Shown here one piece after another: positions 21,874 through 33,912 of a stretch of DNA of 64,000 bases. A model generated the notes under the pieces. The model did no database searches, was not told the origin of the DNA, and was given only the letters and a program-made list of their open reading frames with translations. Positions within the stretch are counted from its first letter, which is position 1. Every line of letters starts with the position of its first letter. The translations under genes were made by a program, and so were the position numbers. The stretch is taken from NCBI GenBank assembly GCA_963854835.1, contig OY978525.1, positions 56,914,855 through 56,978,854 on the forward strand, given 5' to 3'. The DNA is from Megamerina dolium. Taxonomy: Eukaryota; Arthropoda; Insecta; Diptera; Megamerinidae.

Positions 21874-24800
21874 TGGTACCTGAAATTGCCATGCCCAGTT
21901 ATTAATGCAGTCAACCAGCTTAGAGTTAACTGTCCTAGACTGAGAGCCCTCCCCGATTCACTGCCCTTTGATAGCCTCAACGAAGCCTTTGCCTGTCTAC
22001 AAGTGGATAAGGTCTCCCATCTCGTGAGATGGAGTTTTTTTATCCACTCTTCGACCTTTGCATTCAAGGTCCCGTTGCTGAGAGCAACTACTGGTTCCGG
22101 TCCATAAAATTCATGTTCAGATCCTTGTCTAGCCAAGGCGTCTGCAGCTTCATTTTGTTCTATACCAATGTTTCCCTTCACCCACATAAGAGTAATCGCA
22201 TTACTACGAGCACACCCATTAAGTTTCTGAACATATTCGAGCGCCAACTTAGAAGATACCGTAGGTTGTTGCAGCCGCCTGACCATCGCCTGGTTATCGA
22301 GTGCTAGCAAGATTTTCTTACCTTGCTCCTTTCCATCCACTAGATGGTCTAGCGCATGCATTAGACCAAGCATTTCTGCTTGATAGACCGATACGTATCT
22401 TCCCAGATTCAGAGTGCATGCCAGTCCCAACTCTTTAGAGAAGATTCCAGCACCCGCTCTGCCATTCATTAATGAACCATTTGCAAAAATACTGATGTCA
22501 TTTTCCTCACATACATCATGATGAGGCCGTCTTCAATGAGTGTTCTGTGTGACTTTTCAGTCATCTTCAGCCTACCCATTCCCTCCATTGGCATTTGCGC
22601 CTCCTTTACACTGCTATATAGCAATGACAGGATGCCCCTGTGCCCCCTCTTTGTGCCGAATTCATACCAATTATTGGTTGTCTTCAGACGTAATGCTGTT
22701 AATGCCGCTGACTTCATAATATGCAAGTCCAACGGCAGCAGCCCGAGAAATACTTCCAATGCTTCTGCTGGGGTCGTCCGGATAGCTCCGGTAATCCCAA
22801 TACAAGCCATTCTTTGCACCCTATCTAACTTGCTTTTCGCGGTCTTTTGGGTGACCTTAGGCTACCAGACCACAGCAGCATATATTATTAAGGGCGTGAC
22901 CATCGTTGTGTAGATCCAGTGCGCTGCTCTGGGAGTAATTCCCCACATGAGACCGAACACTCTCTTACACTGATGCAATACCCGCTTGCCCTTCTGAATC
23001 TTGTTATCGACGTGACTATTCCAAGTCAGCTTGTTATCCAGGATGACACCTAGATACTTTACTTCCTTGGATACGTTGATGGTCGATCCAAAAAGCCTAA
23101 GAGGGTCTATTGTTAGTCCAGTCCTCCTTTTAGTAAAGAGTACTGTTTCCGACTTACTAGCATTTACAGAGAGACCTTGTTCCGTGCACCATCCTTCAAC
23201 CATTTTGAGTGCACCTCTCATGGTATCATAAATAGTGTCCAGGAACTTGCCGCTCACCGTTACCGCTATGTCATCTGCGTACCCGACGGTGTGTATGCCT
23301 TTTGAGTCCAGAAGCTGAAGTAGGGAATCGACCGTGATGTTCTAAAGGATGGGCGATAATACTCCCCCCTGTGGACACTCTTTGACTACCCTACCTCTGA
23401 GTCTGTAACTCCCATTTTGAAAGTTTATTGCCCTTTTCCTCAGCATGCAGTCCACCCACCTTATAATGGTTGGGCTGACTTCACGAGTAGCAAGGGCCAT
23501 CCTTAGCTTATCGAAACCAATCTTATCGAAGGCACCTTCTATATCCATAAAGGTAGACATAGATATCCCTCCACAAGACAGTTCCCTCTCCGCTACGCGA
23601 TCGAGTTCGTGCAGGGCCGTTTCAGTGGATTTGCCATCTCTGTAGGCGTGCTGACAACTGCTCAGTGGTTTTGTCAGAAGTGTTGTCCTTTCCATGTAGT
23701 CCGCCAGTACTCCTTCCATACATTTAAGCAGAAAGGAGGTCAAGCTAACCGGCCGGAAAGATTTAGCCTCTGAGTAGTCCCTTTTTCCCGGATTTGGAAG
23801 AAAGACAACCTCAGTCTCTCTCCATTGAGTCGGGATATATCCTGTAGCCAGACAAGTAATAAATATTCCCAAGAGCCTGTCTACCAGAGCTTCTGCACCC
23901 CACTGAAGTAGGGCTGGAAATATCCCGTCTGTACCCGCTGTTTTGAATGGAGAGAAACTCTTAATGGCGTTTATCACTCCATCTCTGGTGTCTATCCTTT
24001 CAGCTTCCAATCGTTCATTCCTGTTTGCACACTTGCGGGTGGCTTCCCAAGGATCTTCCGATCTAAAGCTTCCTGGAAAATGCACCTCCATCAGGTATTT
24101 CAGTGACTCTCCGATTGACTCTGTAAAGGATCCATTCGTTTTGCGAATTAATCCCAACTTTGACACCGGGTCCTTTGATATGATCCTCTGTAATCTACAT
24201 ACATCGGTCATATCTTGCATATTTGAGCAGAATTTCCTACACGTTTTCCTTTTACGGTTGCGTAGAGTCTTCTTCAGCTCCCTTTTCTTTGACTTGTAGT
24301 CGTCCCATGCGTTGGGGTCCCCTCTCATGTGACGATTAAAAGCCTTCCTTGTCTCCTTTTTCATGGATTCCAGTTCCCCATTCCACCATGGAGTGGGATC
24401 TCCTTCGTCCACTACCGTCAGAGGACATGAAGCTTCAAATGCTTTGATCATGGCTGAGCTGATAGCACTCACCTGATACTCAACAGCTGCGGTTGTTCTA
24501 GTTTTCTTAAACCTTTCTGGCAATAATTCCACAAAAACTTCACAGTACTTTGTACAGTTCGTTCGTTTCGGTATCCTTACCATTCTACAGTCGTTCCTAT
24601 GTCTTTTATCTGACGTAACCCAGAACTGAATGGCCCTGTGGTCCGACATGGTTAGTCTATCCACAACCCTCCAATCCAAAATCCTATCCAACATTTTGAC
24701 ATTCGTCAGAGTAACATCAATGACCTCGCAACGACGTGCATCGACAAAGGTCGGTTCTGTTCCCCTATTGGCAACTTGTAGACCAAATCTTTCTATAAAT

Positions 24801-25278
24801 TCGAGTAGACACTCTCCTCTATAATTTTCATTGCTGCTGCCCCACACAGAACTGTGCGCATTGACATCGCAGCCTAAGATCAGACCAACCCCCTTACCAT
24901 CACAGAATCTCACTAGAGCTTCCACCTCTCTTGAAGGTGGTTCGTCTGGAGAATCGTATGGAAGGTATGCTGATGCGATCATAAATGATCCCGCACCGTC
25001 ACCTATTCTCACTACTGTGATATCCGGTGCTCACAATTTAGACATTAGAATCGCACGTATCCCATATCTAACTAAAATGCATGTCCTCAAGTTCCCCTCT
25101 GTTTGTGGATAAAACAAAGTGGTCTTTTGTGCAGATAGGCCTTTGATCCTTCCATGAAGGATCCAGGGCTCCTGAACCAGTGCAATGTCAAGCACATCCT
25201 CATCGAAGCTCCGCACCATCATTGCTGATGCTGCTTTGCATCAGCTTTGAATATTGAGTTGACACACATTTAGTGCTT
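21874..25278 (-). pseudogene. LOA-2 ORF2, right-arm copy
   Basis: Same domain order as the left copy: endonuclease, RT (main frame 23342-25012, 556 aa), thumb (22862-23257), RNase H (within 21594-22469). It shares the same TAG stops, so those existed before duplication. The zinc-motif tail is missing; at the junction the frame runs on as LITGHGNFRYHVYIYILG into loop sequence read in reverse, which is not a natural domain. Confidence 0.85.
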
Positions 25279-25288
25279 CCTGGCGCGG

Positions 25289-25679
25289 GACCACCTCCCG
25301 CCCTAATGGCTTGTTCCTTGCAGAATCTGCAACTAGCCCCACGCCAGGAGCCGCGTCGCACCCCTCACGGTGAGTACGACACCTGCCCTTTCTGCCTCGC
25401 CAAACTCTTCTGCGCGGATAACACTCCATTTGGAAGTGTCCTTCACACAGGCGTTCTGGCGCTGCAGCATTCTGAGGATGATGTCGCTGGTCACAGCATT
25501 GCCATAAACAACAATCACCATCTTCCTCTTTGTCGACAAGGCAGTTAGGCTGTCACATTTGAGCTTCGCACCCTCCCACAAACCGGTTAGGTGCTCCACT
25601 GTCTCGCACAGCCATTGCTTGGATAGCTGATTTTTGCACCTTAGAGCTGCTCAATGGTCTTCTCCGACGACTTCATGGC
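25289..25679 (-). pseudogene. LOA-2 ORF1 fragment, right-arm copy
   Basis: Mirror of 17740-18130, with the same DUF4780-like end (open 25333-25599). Identical translation to the left copy. Confidence 0.6.
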
Positions 25680-25693
25680 CTTTTTACGTTGTC

Positions 25694-26640
25694 TCATTGT
25701 ATTTAAAAAACATGATGATGAGGCATGACCAATTTGAACTCTTGAGACTGGCTCCAATTCCAAATTGGGTGAACAAAACAATATTGTATTCATGATGATG
25801 AATTCGGCCATCAGAGCCCAAGCGATTGATTTTTGACTCATCAGACCAATTTACCAATTTCCATTGAGCTAAGCCCCAATTAATGTGATCCTTTGCAAAT
25901 TTCAAGCATTTAGCACTATGCTTAGCAGTAAGCAATGGCTTTCATACTTTAGTTTTAGCTTTCATACCAGCATCTTTCAAGCATCTGCGGCCTGTCTAAC
26001 TGGACACATCCAAATTCAAATCCTCAGACACCTCTTTATGAGCTTGTACAGTAATGTTAACTGCTCCAAATACAATTAGTCTCTTGACCATTTTTTTAAT
26101 AATCAAGCTCAATTTAAGCGGTCGCCCGCAAATTGAGCCTGAGAAATTCTTGTTTCACAAGAATTTCTTATTTTCGATATAAAGCCCATCGAAACGTTGA
26201 ATTTCCTTTCGATTTGGCTAAACGATTTTACTTCTTTCACTATGGATTCAATAGCGCCACGCGTTACGGCATCGATAATTTTCGGCATTTTTAGTTCTAC
26301 AACAAAGGATGAAATTCAGCCAAAATCTTTCACTTTTTTCTTTTATATTACCTTTATTTTATATTACCTATGAAAAATTAAAAACTGTTGGAATTAATAA
26401 TTGATGTTAACGCAATCGATTCTGAAACTTAAGTGAATGCTTCAGTTACAAAAGTGTTCACGAAGTGTTGCCGATAACGGCAACATCACAATGAATTTCG
26501 CTAAATTTTTTCCATATGCTGATCGCTTGTACAGGCAAAAAAGACCTCATTTACAACAAAACTTTAGCTACTGCAATTTGCAATTTTAAAGATAAAATGT
26601 GGCGAAATATTTTTTTATGAACAATTTTGTAACTCACTGC
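25694..26640 (-). pseudogene. Tc1-like transposase remnant (right arm)
   Basis: Mirror of 16779-17725. Same frameshifts and the same truncation against LOA-2. One or two substitutions differ, for example near 26521 and in the A-rich run near 26340. Confidence 0.7.
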
Positions 26641-26806
26641 ACATAGACATTACACATTAAAAAATCAAAAGCAATTAAATAAAATAAAATATAAATATAA
26701 TTGACCTACTTGCTTGTACACAATTGAACGTTTGATAATTTAATTAAAAAATTTAAGGAAAGAAAACAATATATACTTGATCTATTGTGAAGTCTTTAGG
26801 TAACCC
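26641..26806. other. AT-rich spacer, right arm
   Basis: Mirror of 16613-16778. Nothing recognisable apart from possible LOA-1 3-prime untranslated sequence. Confidence 0.4.
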
Positions 26807-29155
26807 TATATTTTCAGAATTTTAATGAATTTCAGCACTTTGTTGGGTTCGTTATTACACAATTTATATGGAGGCACTGTACTATCACCAAAGTGGTTTA
26901 GTCTTTGTCTGCCAAGAGCTTGACATTCACAGAAAATGTGCTCTGAGCTTTCAGTGTCTAAGTTGCAGAATCTGCAGACATCAGTGTCAGATAGATCTAA
27001 CTTCTTTAGGGAGTATCTAAGGCTGCAGTGGCCTGTAAAATACCCACAAAAAATGCGTAGGTCAGCTCTACCCAACATGAGAATCTTTTTAGATAACCCT
27101 TTATATGGGATTAGGAATTGTTTTGCTTGACGCTGCCCAGCACTATTGAGCCAAAGTTTTGCAAACTTCTTTTCCTTCCATTTCCTGATAACCTCCTTGG
27201 CGCTTATAACGATTTCGAAACAGCTTATTAAGTTCTGTTGCTGCCTTTCTTTGTCTTACTTTTGGCCACCATGCGAGACTTGTGTAATTGACAATCGGTT
27301 TTATGGCGGTGGTGAAAGTCCAGTATGTCATTTGGGGATTTAAACCCCATATTTAGCCTTGAACAGGCAAAGAATGCCCATGTAGCTTTGGTTGTGACTT
27401 TCTTTAAATGAGAGTTCCATGTTAGCGTTTTGTCTAGGATTACTCCTAGATAGTTCGCTTCATTGAAGAATTGTAAAGTAGTGCCATTTAGTGTTGAACC
27501 TATTAAGTTAATACCTCTAGTGCAGTTTTCAGAGGATTGATGATGAGTCCCTTTTCTTTGCACCATTTGCTAATATATGTTAGGGCCTGTTGCATGCGTT
27601 CTGATATGGTCTGTTCATGCCAGCCTACAATATATACTACAAGGTCATTTGCGAAGCCTTGGGTTGTAAATCCTAGATTGTTTAGTTTGTTTAGATTTTA
27701 GCATGGATAAGATCCATCTAATTAAAAGTAGTGATACTCCTTTTAAACAGAGGCCGTTATAGTGACCTCGTAAGAAGTGTTGTCAAAAGCTCCAGAGATG
27801 TCAATGAACACAGAGCTATTTGTTTGGATTCAATAGCCTTTTTAATAACCAGCGTAAGGTTGTGAATTGCTGTCTCAGTGCATTTGCCACGTTGGTAGGC
27901 ACAGACTTTGTGTAAAGTGAATTTAACAAGGTTATTTTCCCTAATGTGCTGATCTAATATATTTTCTATTGTTTTAAGGAAAAATGAGCTGAGACTAATA
28001 GGTCTGTAGGATTTAGGCAATTGTTCGGGTTTTTTCCTGCTTTTGGAATAAACACCACCTTAACCTAAGCCCATCTTTTAGGTATATGGTCTAAGAGTAT
28101 ACTAGCTTTGTATAGTTGGGTCAGTGAAGGGACTATGCACCTAGCTCCTTGCTGTTGTAAACAAGGGTAGATGGCCCTGGGAATTTGTATGGCCTAAAGG
28201 ATGGCTAGCGAAGCATGTTATTTTCGGCCTAAATCGATATTCGGTTGTTATGGCCACATAAACAAATAAACAAAGGATGAAATAGCCCTTTATACCCGTT
28301 TATTATGGAACATTTCATATACTAGTTTTCTGTCATAAGTTCTGGTGATGATAACTGTATCAACTAGCGTTGGGTGTTCAAAGTACAGACAATTACCCGA
28401 GAAGTGAGTATCCAGTAGAAGTTTACTGGTCTCACCCAGATTTTTCGTATACGTTCCATCTTGATTTTTCAGGGTACATATGCCGTTCGAGTAATATTTT
28501 TGTAAGGCTTTTTCAAAATGGACGGCTTGTGGAAGACTCTCAATCTTGTCACAATGCTACGTGGAGATAGCTCTGTTGAAGCTCCTCAATTCTTTGTTGA
28601 AGTTAGTTAAAGCAGCGCTATAGGACACCCAGTCGACTGTTTCTTTTGCTTTATTGAATAGCCTTCTGGCCTCTTTTCTTAGTCCCATAAGTGTATTGTT
28701 CCACCAAGCAACTGTCCTACGCAATTTCCGCCTGTTTGCTGGACAACCCTCATTGAAGGCCCTCGTGAGAGAAGCTTATTTGTTTCATGCTCAAGCTCAG
28801 ATTTCAGTGCAATTTGAGACCCTGAGTGGTTAACGTCCGGTTCTAAATGGACATGAAAAACATCCCAGTTTACATTCCTATGGTTTCTGTAAATTGTCGT
28901 TCGGGTATCACAGGCACCCAGGTCGAACCTTATATGCATATAATCCGACATGGATACCTCCTGAGAGACGTGCCAATTTGATATTTCAGACATAACATTA
29001 TTGCTTGAGAAAGTGAGGTTTAGAACTTCCCCTCTGATAACATTCACAAATGTTGGTTCATCACCCCAATTTATAATGGAGACGCCATGCCTAAGAATGA
29101 ATTCAAGTAGGTACTCACCTCTTTTGTTGTTATCTGTACTCCCTTTTTATTAAGC
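26807..29155 (-). pseudogene. LOA-1 ORF2 main part, right-arm copy
   Basis: Mirror of 14263-16612 with the same endonuclease end, RT and CRFCNLDTESSEHIFCECQ zinc motif. Translations of the five longest open pieces match the left arm; one substitution was seen near 28336. Interrupted by the same 68-bp RTE scrap. Confidence 0.75.
28197..28280 (+). mobile_element. 68-bp RTE scrap, right-arm copy
   Basis: Mirror of 15139-15222, insert at 28205-28272, flanked by AAAGGATG on both sides. Present in both arms, so it predates P2. Confidence 0.9.
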
Positions 29156-29168
29156 TAAGCTTTTTATT
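29156..29168. repeat. Target site duplication of RTE-1 (right arm)
   Basis: TAAGCTTTTTATT here and at 31394-31406 flank the RTE, mirroring the left-arm pair. Confidence 0.9.
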
Positions 29169-29439
29169 GGTCTGGTGGTGTTTTCACAAGGTAACGTGTC
29201 TAATTGCCTCAACCGGGTGGGGCTAGGGCAATCCTTGTTGAATTCATCGCAAGTCAACTCACTGGCTGTCATGTAGTTTGATCTGAGCTCTATGTGATGA
29301 TACCTTTATTTGTTAATGAGGGGTAGTCATGTAGCTTGCTCTGCTTACTATATGATGGCGTCTTCATTATTATTAATGGGGGCCCTCCATGTGGCGACCA
29401 CCGGCTGAAGTGAGTGGCGAAAATCTCCTCGGTTAGAGG

Positions 29440-30008
29440 TTGTGCGTTGGGTTTGGCACCCGCCACATAAAAAAAACTTGCCCAATGAACAATATAAAAA
29501 TGCCTCGGAAACGGACTACCCCCTTTGTTGATGACCCCCGCAAACGAAAAAAGGACCATGATTTACGGATATGCACCTGGAATGTCCGGTTCCTTTATAG
29601 GGAGGAAGCCTCTATCCAGCTGGTTGATGTCCTCGAAAAATACAGAGCTCACATCACCGCTCTCCAAAAAAATGCGATGGACGGGACAGGGCTGCTCCAA
29701 AAGAGCGTCCTGTGACATCTACTACAGTCGCCATGCTGAAAGGCACGAATTAGGATGTGGATTTTTGGTCAGCAAGAGACTACGACATATTGTCTCAGAG
29801 TTCACGAGAGAAGGACAATGTGACCAAGGAGAGCTTCTTCCAGCGCCTCGAAGAAGCTTACGACCGCTGCCCCCGCCACGATATCAAAATCGTGCTTGGA
29901 GACTTTAATGCCAGGGTGGGCAAGGAAGGTACCTTTGGTCCAACTGTCGGCCTGCCTGCCGAGTTGTTTAAGACCGGAGGTGATGAGCTGCTCGCCTGCA
30001 TGCATTAG
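29440..30008 (+). pseudogene. RTE-1 endonuclease remnant (right arm)
   Basis: Same content as 13411-13978: LRICTWNVRFLYREEAS in 29440-29715 and KIVLGDFNARVGKEGTF in 29757-30008, then the jump to GLPAELFKTGGDELL. Non-functional. Confidence 0.8.
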
Positions 30009-31289
30009 CTCATAAGAAGAATATGGTCGGATGAAAGCATGCCTGATGATTGGAGGCTTAGTGTTCTCTGTCCTGTACATAAAAAAGGAGACCCCACAAT
30101 TTGCGCCAACTACCGTGGAATAAGTCTCCTGAGTATCGCATACAAGGTTCTATCGAGCGTATTGTGTTAAAGATTGAAGCCCATGCTCCACAACCTGATT
30201 GGACCTTATCAGTGTGGCTTCAGATCTGGTAAATATACCATCGACCAAATTTTTACACTGCGCCAAATCCTGTCGAAGACCCAAGAAAGATGGGCACACA
30301 CCACCTATTTGTTGATTATAAAGCCGCTTTCGACAGTCCGGTAAGGGATTACCTCTACGCAACAATGTCTGAGTTCGGTATTCCTGCAAAGCTCATTCGA
30401 CTCTGCAGTGAAAATTGGGAAGGATCTCTCCGCACCGTTTAATACCGAACGGGGTTTCAGACAAGTTGATTCGTTATCGTGCGACTTCTTCAATTTTATT
30501 ATGGAGAAAATAATACGAGCTGCTGATTTACGACATAATGGCACTATCTTCAACAAAAGTGTCATGCTGTTAGCGTATGCCGACGATATTGACATAATCG
30601 GCATGAACACGCGAGCAGTCAGTGCAGCATTCTCAGAGTTAGAAAGAGAGTCGCGTCCTATGAGTCTTACGGTGAACGAGGGCTAGACGTATTATCTAGT
30701 GTCAACAAACAAAGAGTCCCGGAGTCTTGGACAACACGTCACTGTTGATAACTACGCTTTTGAAGTAGTAAGGGACTTTGTCTATCTTGGAACCAGCATT
30801 AACAGCAGTAATGACGTCAGCTTGGAGATCATGCGTAGGATAACTCTTGCTGACAGGTGTTACTTTGGGCTGAGTAAGCAATTGGGAAGTCGAGCTTTCT
30901 GTCGAAGAACGAAAACTACACTCTTGAAATCTCTCATCATGCCTGTCCTAACATATGGCGCTGAAGCCTGGACAATTTCCACTTCGGATGAGAGAATGCT
31001 TGGAGTTTTCGAGAGAAAAGTCCTACGTAAGATCTTTGGACCTATTTGCGTCGGTGGCGAGTACCGAATAAGGTACAACCATGAGCTGCACGAGCTGTAT
31101 GCCGATATTGACATAGTAAAGCGCATTAAAATCCAGCGGCTGCGCTGGCTAGGTCATGTCGAGCGAATGGAAGAACACGTTCCAGCTAAGAAGGTGTTAT
31201 ATTCGGAGCCCGCTGAAGGACGGCGTGGAAGAGGAAGACCTAACCTCCAGTGGAAAGACCAAGTACTGGAGAACCTGACGGCGCTTTGA
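30009..31289 (+). pseudogene. RTE-1 reverse transcriptase and C-terminal region (right arm)
   Basis: Same content as 12130-13400. 30408-30686 carries RQVDSLSCDFF and YADDIDIIG; TAG follows NEG at about 30684. The tail 30699-31289 (196 aa) is identical in translation to the left arm. Confidence 0.85.
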
Positions 31290-31406
31290 ATTTCTAACTG
31301 GCGCCAACTAGCGAAGAACAGAGATGGCTGGCGAAGCATATTGTATTCGGCCTAAATCGATATTCGGTTGTTATGGCCACATAAGTAAGTAAGTAAGCTT
31401 TTTATT

Positions 31407-31644
31407 AACTGACATCGCCGCTCTGGGCCGACCACATTTTTAGCATTTGTTAGCTTACCATTTGTGTTTGGAGTCCCTTAATAGCTCCTTGGTTAACCCA
31501 TGGTTCTTGAATAAACGCGACATCCAAGAGTTCGTTGTTAAACATCCTTGCCAATACATCCGAGGCTGCCTTGGCATGGTGGAGGTTTATTTGGAGACAT
31601 CCCAGTTGTCTCCATTTTGTGATGGTGCTGTCAGGTGGGGACAT
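31407..31644 (-). pseudogene. LOA-1 ORF2 N-terminal end, right-arm copy
   Basis: Mirror of 11775-12012. One residue differs (R to M after LA in the VLAR segment). Same truncation. Confidence 0.75.
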
Positions 31645-31848
31645 TATCTCCCCTTTCCTTGGGCAATCGCCGCCCTTTTCTTGCCTCTGTTACTTCCGAG
31701 CAGAATTGTTTCTTCAGCAGACCTGTGTTCACGGCGATCGTGCTTCACACGGTCTGCGCGAAGTGGAGGGCACAATCTAATACCCTCGTGCACCTTTTCC
31801 TTTTGTTGAGTAGCCTTCTGGTGCGCTGCATTAGAAGCTGATGTTGTA

Positions 31849-33118
31849 GACTTATGTAGACTGCTGTAACTCTAATATGGCTGCGTTATCTGAGCACTGA
31901 GTTTGCTCTTTTAGTGCAGCGCTTTTCAAGCACTCAGGTAGCTCGTTTGTAATTGTTGACATGGAGCACTGTGGTAGATCCGATTGTTGATGCATTTTGT
32001 TCGCCACTGTCACTGAGGATGAGGCACTAACTGTAGCCTCTTTTGTGTTTTCAGCAGGGCCCTGGTTTTTGGGACGCAATTCGACATTGTCGAAGCCATA
32101 GTTCAGCCAGTAATGCTTACTTCTAATGACTTCGGCAGATACTGTGTCAGTAGCGAAAGTAATTTCCGCTATTGGCCCTTTATGGATTTTTTTGAGCATC
32201 CTCCAGTCCTTGACACGCAGACCATCTTTCGGACGGTCCAGGAGGCTAAATATACCATTCACGACGTAAATTTACGTGAGTGGTATGTCAGCCTCTTTAA
32301 CGACTTTTAGCTGAGTATTTTTCCACGGTTGTAGCTTAGGCCCTATAGCCTATATTGCCACATGATATGCCAATCCACCCTGTCTTGAAGGTACAACTAT
32401 TGAAGAAGGGCTTTGCAGCACCAGCAGTCTTCTTTATTATTGCATCCATGATGGAATTTTGTATGGACTTAAGCTGGTCTGTAGTCCATATTGTTTTGGG
32501 GTAGTCAGGTGGGATGATGCATAACTTAACGCTGATCGCTGCGTCCTTATAAGACATCTTGGCTGTGTTAACTTCCACCTCCGGAGTGGGTATTGCTGCC
32601 CGTTCTCCTTCAGTTTCGGTGCCTACAGTTGTCTTTCTGGCAGTCATTTTAGCCACAAAGCATGGCTTTTTAGAGCTTTGCTTCGGTGTGATACTGCTCG
32701 GCCTTTGTCTTTTTAGAGCAGGCGGTCGAGCAAGTATTCTCGCTTCATCTATACTGTGCCCTTTCTGTGGCAGATATTTGAAACGTTTTTTTGCAGCACC
32801 ACTTAGCCGAACTCTTTTCGCTTCCTCTGCAACTTTTGAGCCACGTACTGGAGGGTACAAAAGTTTGTCATCATCTTCCGTGGTTGGATCGGCGATATTG
32901 TCATTGGGACTTATGTCCGCATCGCCCACGTCTACGTTCATAACACTTGCTTCACTGTCTTTCGACATAGCCTGTGCTACGATCGTATCGGCACAAGGAG
33001 CCAAGAGGTCGCTACTGACCTGTAAGGTAATGGGCTTTTCAATCATTGGGTAACTATTGACCTGGTTTGATTTAGTCACTTCAGCCTCGGAATTAAATAT
33101 ATTTGTTTTCTCTGCCAC
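31849..33118 (-). pseudogene. LOA-1 ORF1, right-arm copy
   Basis: Mirror of 10301-11570. Both frame pieces (32336-33118 and 31852-32262) translate identically to the left arm, including the central frameshift. Confidence 0.7.
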
Positions 33119-33599
33119 GAGTAAAGGGGAAAGTAAGGTCAGCCGCGACAGTGCCCCGGTATCACGGTAAGGGCAATTACAAGCATCTGGAGGCCACGGT
33201 TAAAAGACACACTCACGTAGTGCCATTCATCCCATAGGCACGGTACGAATAACACCTGGGGTTACGGCTTTTAGTCGAGTTTTCCTCTCTAGATCCGCCA
33301 TTTTCAGTCGAAAGTAGGGGCACCTTTAGCAGACGTGGAATACTACCACAATGGTCGACCTTTAGGTTATGACATCTTAGCCAGGAACCTTTGTGTGCTG
33401 AGTTATTTCAAACAGAAAAACTCTTTCACACTTCATCCCCAAAAAGAGCAGTAAAAAAACAAATAGTAAAATTCCATCCAAATTGCCATGGCACCCAATT
33501 TAATTTATTTAATTTTTTTATTTTATTTTTTTTTATTGCAATCTGTTATTATAACACTCTAAAGCTAAATTTCTCCGCTAGCAATCAACCTCTAAAACC
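33119..33599 (-). other. Leader of LOA-1, right-arm copy, to the P2 edge
   Basis: Mirror of 9821-10300. Identity with the left arm ends at CCTCTAAAACC (33589-33599). The last 25 bases read as ASNQPLKP in frame with the following Jockey gag, so a short piece of Jockey sequence may lie inside the duplicated arm. Confidence 0.45.
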
Positions 33600-33912
33600 A
33601 GTTGAGCAAACTCAGGTAGCCAACTCAAGTAAGAGACAAAATATTGATGCAACGCAATTCTTCTCTGCAATCCCAAACAAGAATCAAACCAATTCATGCG
33701 CTAGTGTGTTAAAACAAAACCCACACCAACAAAGTAATGTAATTAATGAGCAGAAGCACTCACTGCCCACCCAACAGCCAAGTACCCTTGAAGATTTGCT
33801 TCAAACATTAATTCAGAATATGAAGCAATTCATGAACTCAATGCAAACAATGACGCAAGAAATGATGAAAAATCAATCGATATTACTCCAAACATTGCTA
33901 TCCAGACCATGA
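33575..33912 (+). pseudogene. Jockey-1 ORF1 C-terminal fragment
   Basis: In the open frame 33391-33912 the Jockey-like part begins around ASNQPLKPVEQTQ. It is Q/N/S-rich, then ends LLQTLIQNMKQFMNSMQTM and a short helical tail, typical of the end of Jockey gag. The part before 33575 belongs to the P2 arm. It overlaps ORF2 in an ATGA start/stop overlap at 33909-33912, a usual arrangement for translational coupling. Confidence 0.6.

Larger units (their letters stand above)
21874..25693 (-). mobile_element. LOA-2, right-arm copy, 3-prime truncated
   Basis: Inverted copy of 17726-21544. It lacks the final 329 bp present on the left, ending in RNase H/C-terminal sequence at GGTACC. About 14 amino-acid-visible or silent differences from the left copy were noted, such as S to G, I to V and T to A near the start of the main frame, so the arms have diverged here. 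Confidence 0.9.
29169..31393 (+). mobile_element. RTE-1, right-arm copy
   Basis: Mirror of 12026-14249, now on the plus strand, with the same internal deletion and tail. It differs from the left copy at several positions in the 5-prime half, for example the YRADINALQE segment reads YRAHITALQ here with a local frame change. Confidence 0.9.
9821..33599. repeat. Palindrome P2, 23.8 kb
   Basis: Position x pairs with about 43419-x from 9821/33599 inwards to 21544/21874. Arms are about 11.72 kb each with a 329-bp unpaired loop. Outer flanks are unrelated (BEL env side on the left, Jockey gag on the right). Arm identity is very high but not complete: I noted at least 20 substitutions, concentrated in LOA-2 and in the 5-prime part of the RTE, while the two LOA-1 ORF1 copies translate identically. 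Both arms share the same old stops and insertions, so those predate the duplication. Confidence 0.95.
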
